A stretch of 6,182 nt of DNA from an uncultured Candidatus Saccharibacteria bacterium (GTDB lineage Bacteria; Patescibacteriota; Saccharimonadia; Saccharimonadales; Saccharimonadaceae). Shown piece by piece: positions 1 through 3,897 of this stretch. Every line of letters starts with the position of its first letter. Within the stretch, counting starts at the first letter, position 1. The notes beneath the pieces are model-generated. The model saw nothing but the letters and a program-made list of their open reading frames with translations, searched no databases and was not told where the DNA came from. The stretch spans positions 1 through 6,182 of the forward strand of contig CAMXXV010000015.1 in the NCBI GenBank assembly GCA_947253285.1. The letters are read 5' to 3'. The position numbers and the translations under genes were made by a program.

Positions 1-45
1 TATGTCGTGGTGTCTCGTGGGCTCGGAGATGTGTATAAGAGACAG
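1..45 (+). other. Residual Nextera sequencing adapter (artefact)
   Basis: Bases 12-45 are the complete 34-base Nextera read-2 transposase adapter, and bases 27-45 are the 19-base Tn5 mosaic end (AGATGTGTATAAGAGACAG). The ten bases at 2-11 sit exactly where an i7 index is found in the P7 primer, and the T at 1 fits the last base of the P7 part. From memory 2-11 is the reverse complement of a published 10-base unique dual index, but I cannot verify that. This is untrimmed library sequence at a contig end, not genome. Real sequence starts at about 46. Confidence 0.96.
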
Positions 46-77
46 GGTCAAGAGTTCGAGTCTCTTTATCTCCACCA
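46..77 (+). tRNA. tRNA 3' fragment, probably tRNA-Ala, cut by the adapter
   Basis: Only the 3' part of the gene is present. It has the end of the variable loop (46-49), a perfect five-pair T stem (50-54 with 62-66) around the loop TTCGAGT, the 3' acceptor strand TATCTCC (67-73), discriminator A74 and an encoded CCA (75-77). The anticodon is missing. The acceptor strand carries U at tRNA position 70, as needed for the G3-U70 alanine identity pair. With A73 and a following tRNA-Ile, this makes alanine the best guess, with a 5' end of the form GGGGATA. The gene is truncated by the artefact at 1-45, so this is not a pseudogene. Confidence 0.8.
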
Positions 78-83
78 CGCTGT

Positions 84-160
84 GGGCGATTAGCTCAGTT
101 GGTTAGAGCGCGTCACTGATAATGACGAGGTCTCAGGTTCAAGTCCTGAACCGCCCACCA
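84..160 (+). tRNA. tRNA-Ile (anticodon GAT)
   Basis: This is a complete 77-base tRNA that decodes AUC/AUU. The parts are acceptor GGGCGAT (84-90), D stem GCTC/GAGC (93-96, 106-109), anticodon stem CGTCA/TGACG (111-115, 123-127) with loop CTGATAA and anticodon GAT at 118-120, variable loop AGGTC, T stem TCAGG/CCTGA (133-137, 145-149) with loop TTCAAGT, and an encoded CCA (158-160). The acceptor stem has one A-C mismatch (A89 with C151). It lies six bases after the preceding tRNA, so the two are probably co-transcribed. A terminator follows directly and no rRNA follows, so on the downstream side this is not an rRNA-operon spacer pair. Confidence 0.97.
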
Positions 161-169
161 GTATTATTT

Positions 170-195
170 AGCGCTCCCCTGTGGGGGTGCTTTTT
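170..195 (+). terminator. Rho-independent terminator of the tRNA unit
   Basis: Nine pairs form between 170-178 and 183-191, including two G-T wobbles, with a four-base loop at 179-182. A run of five T (191-195) follows. It lies nine bases after the tRNA-Ile gene and closes that transcription unit. Confidence 0.85.
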
Positions 196-202
196 ATTAT
201 GT

Positions 203-231
203 CATTATATGGCACGTAGTGACATATAATG
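203..231. repeat. Palindromic element, copy 1
   Basis: The arms CATTATATG (203-211) and CATATAATG (223-231) are perfect reverse complements. An inner CAC/GTG pair (213-215, 219-221) surrounds GTA, with one mismatch (212 with 222). A second copy at 280-308 has the same arms and the same flanks (TGT before, TG after). Each arm reads TATAAT on one strand, so the site could carry a -10 box in both directions. An operator, an RNA hairpin or a small mobile palindrome are all possible. Function unknown. Confidence 0.7.
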
Positions 232-279
232 TGACTACGAGGGTATCAAATCCTATAGCTCAGATGAGACTAGAGTTGT

Positions 280-308
280 CATTATATGCCACTTGTTGGC
301 ATATAATG
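280..308. repeat. Palindromic element, copy 2
   Basis: This is a perfect 12-base inverted repeat, CATTATATGCCA (280-291) and TGGCATATAATG (297-308), around a five-base centre, CTTGT. It shares arms and flanks with the copy at 203-231 but differs in the centre. Centre-to-centre distance is 77 bases. No T run follows either copy, so it is not a normal terminator. Confidence 0.75.
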
Positions 309-310
309 TG

Positions 311-341
311 GTGGGCTTGAGCGGCGCAAGTCCGCGCCCAC
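311..341 (+). other. GC-rich hairpin directly after the second palindrome
   Basis: GTGGGC (311-316) pairs with GCCCAC (336-341). GCGG (321-324) pairs with CCGC (332-335) around the loop CGCAAGT, leaving a TTGA bulge (317-320). It starts two bases after palindrome copy 2 and has no T tract. The inner arm resembles a tRNA T arm, but no tRNA can be completed around it. It may be an RNA structure or a DNA site upstream of the promoter at 369-397. Confidence 0.45.
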
Positions 342-366
342 CTCTGGTATTAATTGAGCACAAAAT

Positions 367-397
367 TGTTGACATTATTAGTCAACAGTGGTAAGTT
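367..397 (+). promoter_or_regulatory. Promoter for the 130-aa gene, -35 inside an inverted repeat
   Basis: The -35 TTGACA is at 369-374. After a 17-base spacer comes TAAGTT at 392-397, preceded by TGG (389-391), an extended -10. The -35 lies in an inverted repeat, TGTTGAC (367-373) and GTCAACA (381-387), separated by seven bases. The repeat sits where a dimeric repressor would cover the -35 and the spacer. The -10 is weak (three of six consensus bases). Transcription from here would give a leader of about 70 bases with a possible GTAAGT/ACTTAC hairpin (391-396, 411-416). Confidence 0.5.
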
Positions 398-476
398 ATA
401 ACTAGTTCGTACTTACGGACGGGGATTAGCAGCCCACCTGCTATGCTAGGCTCTACACGAGGAAGGTTAATGTATT

Positions 477-869
477 ATGAAATACAGTGACAAGCTCGAT
501 GAAGCTGATAAAGCAAATCATTTGGCGCCATGTTGCGCCTACCTAATGAGTGCCACTAATGGCATCGTACATAATAATTATTCATTACCGGATTACGTAG
601 AAGATAATTCTGACGATTACGAGGATGACGACGAGCGTTCCGAAATGATAGCCTATTTGAGGCAGGAATTTGCGAGGCGCCGGCGCGATGGTGATTTTAC
701 CACTGATATTTTGGTGGTTGACCCATTTACTCTTGGTACCGACCGCGAATGCGACTCATACATGATCCATGCTTGGATCGAAGATAGCAAGATTAAATAC
801 GAGCGCGATTGTTATACGCCACGTGACGTTTGGGGTGATGAATACGAAGACGATTACAGATGTAATTAG
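477..869 (+). CDS. Hypothetical acidic protein, 130 aa
   Basis: I do not recognise this family. The protein has no signal peptide or membrane segment and is probably cytoplasmic. It is strongly acidic, with Asp/Glu-rich patches at about residues 42-58 (EDNSDDYEDDDERSE) and near the C-terminus (GDEYEDDY). Between them is a basic stretch, ARRRRDGD (about 66-73), followed by a possible beta segment, TDILVVDPFTL. It has several cysteines, including a CC pair near residue 19, and many Tyr and Trp in the last third. The start at 477 is supported by AGGAAGG at 460-466, ten bases upstream; the ATG at 470 is out of frame and soon stops. The gene has its own promoter and a strong terminator, so it is monocistronic. 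Its only contextual link is its position just before the secreted protein gene at 990, an arrangement repeated by the 107-aa gene at 3284. DNA mimicry by the acidic surface is conceivable but unsupported. Confidence 0.8.
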   Translation: MKYSDKLDEADKANHLAPCCAYLMSATNGIVHNNYSLPDYVEDNSDDYEDDDERSEMIAYLRQEFARRRRDGDFTTDILVVDPFTLGTDRECDSYMIHAWIEDSKIKYERDCYTPRDVWGDEYEDDYRCN

Positions 870-879
870 TCCTATTATT

Positions 880-907
880 AGCCCTTCCATTGGAGGGGCT
901 TTTTATT
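880..907 (+). terminator. Rho-independent terminator after the 130-aa gene
   Basis: AGCCCTTCC (880-888) pairs over nine base pairs with GGAGGGGCT (892-900), with loop ATT, followed by TTTTATTT. It lies 11 bases after the stop codon. Its T tract runs straight into the -35 region of the next promoter, so the two units are insulated by only a few bases. Confidence 0.92.
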
Positions 908-935
908 TGTTGAATTATTGCGCCTATGTTATAAT
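907..935 (+). promoter_or_regulatory. Extended -10 promoter of the 681-aa secreted protein gene
   Basis: TATAAT at 930-935 is preceded by TGT (927-929), an extended -10. A TTG at 907-909 starts a weak -35 (TTGTTG) with a 17-base spacer. The stretch from about 913 to 939 is nearly identical to the one upstream of the paralogue (3822-3848), spacer included. Transcription would start near 942 and leave a leader of about 48 bases. The leader shares GTGGCAG (954-960) with the other one, at almost the same distance. Confidence 0.82.
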
Positions 936-980
936 TCAAATGCAAATGCCTGAGTGGCAGTTTAACAAGATGTAATTTAC

Positions 981-985
981 GGAGG
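981..985 (+). promoter_or_regulatory. Ribosome binding site with a short spacer
   Basis: GGAGG lies only four bases before the ATG at 990. The gene at 3284 has the same four-base spacing from AGGAGG, whereas 3898 has nine. The site fixes the start at 990, which also places the signal peptide at the N-terminus. Confidence 0.75.
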
Positions 986-989
986 TAAC

Positions 990-3035
990 ATGACCCGCAA
1001 CCACAGCACTGAAAAGCGCCGATGGCTACTTTTAGGCCTTGCTACTTTAGCTGCAGCTTTTCCTTCGCTAACAACCACTAAGACAACTCACGCTACTGAT
1101 GATAATACTGTCAGTATCAGCGTTGACCAGAGTGCTGGACTAAAACCCGTCGGTAACCTACACAAGGCTACTACAAATGTGACCGTTAAGACCAGCAAGC
1201 CATATGGCTTCAATCTTACCCTACATGCGACCAGCTCGCCTGATTTGGTTAATCAGAAAGATGACAATCATCGTATCAAATCTCTGCCGGTTAGCAATGA
1301 TTCTGCATCTCTTGCAGCTAATCAATGGGGATACAATACTTACAATTCAAACATGTATTTTTACGGTGTACCAGATGGTTCTAGTCCCGCCGTTATCGCC
1401 GATGTCACCAAGGCTAAGCCAGCCGGTTGTACCAATTCTGCAAACTGCACCAAGCAGGTGACTTTTGCGGCTAACATCGACCCATCAAAACTTGCCAGTG
1501 GTAGCTATTCTACGACCATCACCTACACTGCGACTGCCAAGCCAGCCCCAAAGCAGCCAGTGGTTGACCCAACGGTCTGCAAGTCTGGTGACCCAAAGAA
1601 CGATTGCCAAGTGGATGTTGACGCCAACATGATACCAGTTAAGTACACCGGTACCACCACCAACGCTCAATGGACTAGCCTCGCTAAGCCAGAGGATGCT
1701 GCGCATCAGGGTGAATGGTACAATTATAATAACAAGCAGTGGGCGAACGCAGTCACGGTTAAAGACCCAAGTAAATATAAAGGCCAGACTAGGGTAGTCG
1801 ACCAATCGGACATTCTCGGTTACTGGGTTTATATCCCACGTTATGCCTATGAAGTGATGCGCCGTGATGGCACAGATAAGCCTGTTCCAGCCCAAGACTT
1901 CTTAATTAGCTTTGAAAAAACAACTACACCGAAACGCCGTCCAGCTGCCTGTAGTACGACTGGCAAAGACTACCGCACCCAGTGTGGCCTTGACCGTGAC
2001 TACATCAAGGGTCAGACAAGCGACCAGGGCACCTGGGCTACTCACCCCGCATTTACCTTTGGCAGCAAGGAGCTCAACGGCATCTGGTTTGCCAAGTTCG
2101 AAGCAACCGGCAGCAGTACTCAGCCAACCATTCTGCCAAACGAGCGTGCTATGTCGTGGGACTCGGCGGTAGAGTTTATCGGTAATAAGTATGTTACTGC
2201 TACCACCCTCGGCATCAAAGACCCACAGAATACCGGCGGCAACAATAATTTCACCCCGCCAGCTCAGAATAGCCATCATCTCGCAGAACTTAGTTCTCGC
2301 ATGCCGAAGAATACCGATTGGGGCGCAGTAGCCTATCTAAGCGCCAGCCAATTTGGCGCCGGCTATAAGGGGGTTCAGCCTAATGCGGCGTTGACATACA
2401 AGAGCCCTACCGCTACATGCAATAGTAAATTTGCAGGTAGCGAGAATCGATGTAGTGACCATGTTACCGGCTGTGGACCAGTGTCGGACGGTAATGGCAA
2501 GGAAGTATACATAGACTTAGGCGATTATGGTCAGCAATCGGCTTGTAGTAAGTCTAACTTGCAGCGTGCCTACAACGGTACCCTTGGCCAACTTGCCAGT
2601 ACTACCAACAACCCAACCGGCGTATATGATATGGCCGGCGGCGGCTTGGAATACGCTGCCGCTAGCTTTACTTATGATATTAGTTTAACCAACTCCAGCA
2701 CTGAAACGGAGCATAAATACATGTTAACGCCAGCCCACAAGCCATACGTTGACCTTTATAACTTTGGTACCTTTGCGAAGTGCACTTGGGCAACGTGCGG
2801 TGGGCAGGGTACTTATGAGGTGATGATCAAACCAGAGAATAACTATGGTAGTTGGAATAGTACTAAGTCTTGGGCGCCGGGCGACAACAATACGGATATG
2901 TGGGCTATTCGTGGTTCTAACGCTTGGCTCATTACCAATGGTTGGGCTGTTGGCATCTTCTGCTCCAGCAGTGAAACCGGCATCAGCAGCAGCAACAGCT
3001 CACTGCGAGTTGTCCTATCCTCCCGCCCAGTGTAA
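990..3035 (+). CDS. Secreted modular protein with C-type-lectin/FGE-like C-terminal half
   Basis: The 681-aa product is predicted to be exported by Sec. Residues 1-35 form a signal peptide (basic EKRRW, hydrophobic LLLGLATLAAAF, likely cleavage after THA-35). Residues 36-183 form a beta-rich domain with NQWGY (111-115), a GVP motif (126-128) and the ending GSYSTTITYTATA. A Pro-rich linker leads to a block (193-385) about 86% identical to the 707-aa paralogue. The C-terminal half carries IPRYAYEV, GIWFAKFE, WGAVAYLSAS, GVYDMAGGGLEY and a tail starting RGSNAW and ending LRVVL. From memory this order fits proteins of the C-type-lectin/formylglycine-generating-enzyme fold used for binding. No catalytic function is claimed. 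Thirteen cysteines, mostly in close pairs (147/153, 197/206, 321/332, 598/603), suggest disulfides outside the cell. The usually conserved Trp of the GGxWEY motif is Leu here (TTG for TGG). There is no LPXTG, membrane anchor or C-terminal hydrophobic segment. A role in contact with a host cell is inferred. Confidence 0.85.
   Translation: MTRNHSTEKRRWLLLGLATLAAAFPSLTTTKTTHATDDNTVSISVDQSAGLKPVGNLHKATTNVTVKTSKPYGFNLTLHATSSPDLVNQKDDNHRIKSLPVSNDSASLAANQWGYNTYNSNMYFYGVPDGSSPAVIADVTKAKPAGCTNSANCTKQVTFAANIDPSKLASGSYSTTITYTATAKPAPKQPVVDPTVCKSGDPKNDCQVDVDANMIPVKYTGTTTNAQWTSLAKPEDAAHQGEWYNYNNKQWANAVTVKDPSKYKGQTRVVDQSDILGYWVYIPRYAYEVMRRDGTDKPVPAQDFLISFEKTTTPKRRPAACSTTGKDYRTQCGLDRDYIKGQTSDQGTWATHPAFTFGSKELNGIWFAKFEATGSSTQPTILPNERAMSWDSAVEFIGNKYVTATTLGIKDPQNTGGNNNFTPPAQNSHHLAELSSRMPKNTDWGAVAYLSASQFGAGYKGVQPNAALTYKSPTATCNSKFAGSENRCSDHVTGCGPVSDGNGKEVYIDLGDYGQQSACSKSNLQRAYNGTLGQLASTTNNPTGVYDMAGGGLEYAAASFTYDISLTNSSTETEHKYMLTPAHKPYVDLYNFGTFAKCTWATCGGQGTYEVMIKPENNYGSWNSTKSWAPGDNNTDMWAIRGSNAWLITNGWAVGIFCSSSETGISSSNSSLRVVLSSRPV
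1566..2144 (+). repeat. Conserved core shared with the paralogue (copy 1)
   Basis: This stretch encodes residues 193-385 of the 681-aa protein. It aligns without gaps to residues 231-423 of the 707-aa protein, with 166 of 193 residues identical in my hand alignment. On both sides the two genes diverge sharply and need gaps. Most codons differ at synonymous positions, so this is an old duplication or selection on the protein rather than recent copying. The exception is one run of 41 bases from about 1905 to 1945 with a single mismatch. Confidence 0.85.
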
Positions 3036-3048
3036 TCCATTGGCTCCG

Positions 3049-3088
3049 GTGCGGCGGGTGGTTGGTTGGCTTGCCAACCCGCCGGCAC
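3049..3088 (+). terminator. Strong hairpin after the 681-aa gene, possible terminator without T tract
   Basis: CGGCGGG (3052-3058) pairs with CCCGCCG (3078-3084), and TTGGC (3066-3070) with GCCAA (3073-3077). A seven-base bulge on the left and an outer GTG/CAC (3049-3051, 3086-3088) complete it. It starts 13 bases after the stop codon, where a terminator is expected. No T run follows, so it may instead protect the mRNA 3' end or work together with Rho. Confidence 0.45.
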
Positions 3089-3212
3089 TGCACAACTAGT
3101 GGTTTACTTGGACTACGGTCGCACGGCATTGGCTTTGCGGCTGGACTATACTTGTTCTCCGTAGCCACGCCCATTATTCCATGCGTAAGTCCGCACACAC
3201 ATTTCTCCATTC

Positions 3213-3221
3213 TGCTATAAT
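3213..3221 (+). promoter_or_regulatory. Extended -10 promoter of the 107-aa gene
   Basis: The sequence reads TGCTATAAT, a perfect -10 (3216-3221) with the TGn extension. No convincing -35 is seen 16-18 bases upstream. Transcription would start near 3228 and leave a leader of about 56 bases containing the hairpin at 3240-3258. Confidence 0.65.
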
Positions 3222-3239
3222 AGTTAGGCCCGCGGCAGG

Positions 3240-3258
3240 TGGGCGGGGGTGACGCCCA
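3240..3258 (+). other. Leader hairpin of the 107-aa gene
   Basis: TGGGCG (3240-3245) pairs with CGCCCA (3253-3258) over six base pairs with a seven-base loop (GGGGTGA). It is in the predicted 5' leader, 15 bases before the Shine-Dalgarno sequence. It does not cover the ribosome site, so a control role is only possible. Confidence 0.45.
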
Positions 3259-3273
3259 ACGGTCAAGTACATT

Positions 3274-3279
3274 AGGAGG
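3274..3279 (+). promoter_or_regulatory. Ribosome binding site that fixes the start at 3284
   Basis: AGGAGG lies four bases before the ATG at 3284. The open frame extends up to a GTG at 3239, but that codon has no ribosome site and falls at the foot of the leader hairpin. The ATG at 3284 is therefore preferred. Confidence 0.8.
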
Positions 3280-3283
3280 GACA

Positions 3284-3607
3284 ATGTTGAGTATTGGATA
3301 CATGGATGAGCTAGATTTTGGACAACGTACCTCACCAGAATTTTATCTGAGATACCCCATTAGTGAGAGTGATATCTGGTACGGAGCGAACTGTTTGCTG
3401 GAGCGTGCCAATCAGGACGATACGTGGGTCGAATATCTCGACCGCGACAAACGGCACGGCAATATAGTGCTGCGCTACCACATCTGGTACGCGGGCGACC
3501 AGCCGTCACACATCAAAGTCGACTTGTACCACTATAGCCACGAGTATGACGAAGATGGCAAACAACAGCTGAAGCAATTTGGTCGCGTGCGACACTTGCT
3601 GAAGTGA
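3284..3607 (+). CDS. Hypothetical protein, 107 aa
   Basis: I do not recognise this family. From the ATG at 3284 the product has 107 residues, no signal peptide, no membrane segment and a single cysteine, so it is probably cytoplasmic. It is rich in Tyr, Trp, His and Asp. The first third (MDELDFGQRTSPEFYLRYP) is acidic. The middle, VEYLDRDKRHGNIVLRYHIW, and the part IKVDLYHYSHEYDEDG look like alternating beta strands, and the end (KQFGRVRHLLK) is basic. This could be a small beta-rich domain, but no fold can be named. It ends in TGA, which shows that TGA is a stop codon here. Its own promoter lies upstream, and a terminator lies 156 bases downstream. It precedes the 707-aa secreted protein gene just as the 130-aa gene precedes the 681-aa one, but the two small proteins show no similarity that I can see. 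Confidence 0.78.
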   Translation: MLSIGYMDELDFGQRTSPEFYLRYPISESDIWYGANCLLERANQDDTWVEYLDRDKRHGNIVLRYHIWYAGDQPSHIKVDLYHYSHEYDEDGKQQLKQFGRVRHLLK

Positions 3608-3622
3608 AGTAGGACTGGCGAG

Positions 3623-3710
3623 GCAGAATGCGCAACGTTTAGCGCGCAGTAGCGAAACACAACGTTGCGGCTTGGCATTTTTGCGACAAGCGGCTTATCG
3701 CTTATTCTGC
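3623..3710 (+). ncRNA. Possible branched RNA in the 3' region of the 107-aa gene
   Basis: An outer stem GCAGAAT/ATTCTGC (3623-3629, 3704-3710) encloses a nine-pair stem CGCAACGTT/AACGTTGCG (3631-3639, 3661-3669) with a 21-base loop. It also encloses a second arm, either GCTTG/CAAGC (3670-3674, 3687-3691) or, competing with it, AAGCG/CGCTT (3688-3692, 3699-3703). Together these would make a three-way junction. It begins 15 bases after the stop codon and before the terminator, so it would be part of the 3' UTR or a separate small RNA. No known RNA family is recognised. Confidence 0.4.
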
Positions 3711-3763
3711 ACGCTCAGCGTATCACTCAACTAGTGGGCGCAAATGTCCATAATTCAACTCCC

Positions 3764-3795
3764 AGTGCAGCAGCCATCTGCTGCACTTTTTATTT
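3764..3795 (+). terminator. Rho-independent terminator before the 707-aa gene
   Basis: This is a perfect ten-pair stem, AGTGCAGCAG (3764-3773) with CTGCTGCACT (3778-3787), loop CCAT, followed by TTTTTATTT. It ends the transcription unit of the 107-aa gene and insulates the promoter 20 bases downstream. Confidence 0.95.
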
Positions 3796-3815
3796 GGCAG
3801 GGTAGCGTGAAAAAT

Positions 3816-3844
3816 TTGGTTAATTATTGTGCCTATGCTATAAT
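3816..3844 (+). promoter_or_regulatory. Extended -10 promoter of the 707-aa secreted protein gene
   Basis: TATAAT (3839-3844) is preceded by TGC (3836-3838). A weak -35, TTGGTT (3816-3821), lies 17 bases upstream. The bases from 3822 to 3848 match the promoter at 913-939 at all but two positions, so the spacer and the bases just after the -10 are also kept. The predicted leader is about 47 bases, close to that of the paralogue. Confidence 0.83.
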
Positions 3845-3897
3845 TCAAGTATCTAGCCGTGGTGGCAGAGATAAAAAGCAAAGAGGAGAACAATTAA

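Noticed and set aside
254..345. tRNA-like pieces: a D-arm-like TAGCTCAG...TAGAG at 256-275 and a T-arm-like hairpin at 321-335.
   Set aside because: No matching acceptor strands and no anticodon arm can be placed between them. The segment between is a palindrome. It is more likely chance than a decayed tRNA.
769..975. 68-codon frame overlapping the end of the 130-aa gene.
   Set aside because: It runs through a strong terminator and the next promoter and lacks a ribosome site.
1914..1921. AAAAAAC run as a possible -1 frameshift site in both paralogues.
   Set aside because: Relative to the zero frame the heptamer is read as GAA AAA ACA, not as X XXY YYZ, so it is out of register for -1 slippage. 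The main frame continues intact to a sensible end.
1912..2172. Open frame in another phase inside the 681-aa gene, with a similar partner at 4934-5245 in the paralogue, both starting at TTG next to a run of six A.
   Set aside because: The similarity of the two shadow frames follows from the conserved protein in the main frame. There is no ribosome site, and the products are Pro/Ser/Thr/Arg-rich as expected of shadows.
1485..2279. Long open frames on the minus strand across both large genes (for example 1485-1895, 1902-2279 and 4432-4827).
   Set aside because: No ribosome sites or promoters, and compositions typical of antisense shadows. The plus-strand frames carry the signal peptides and conserved motifs.
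3239..3283. Upstream extension of the 107-aa gene to a GTG at 3239.
   Set aside because: It has no ribosome site and overlaps the leader hairpin, while AGGAGG sits just before the ATG at 3284.
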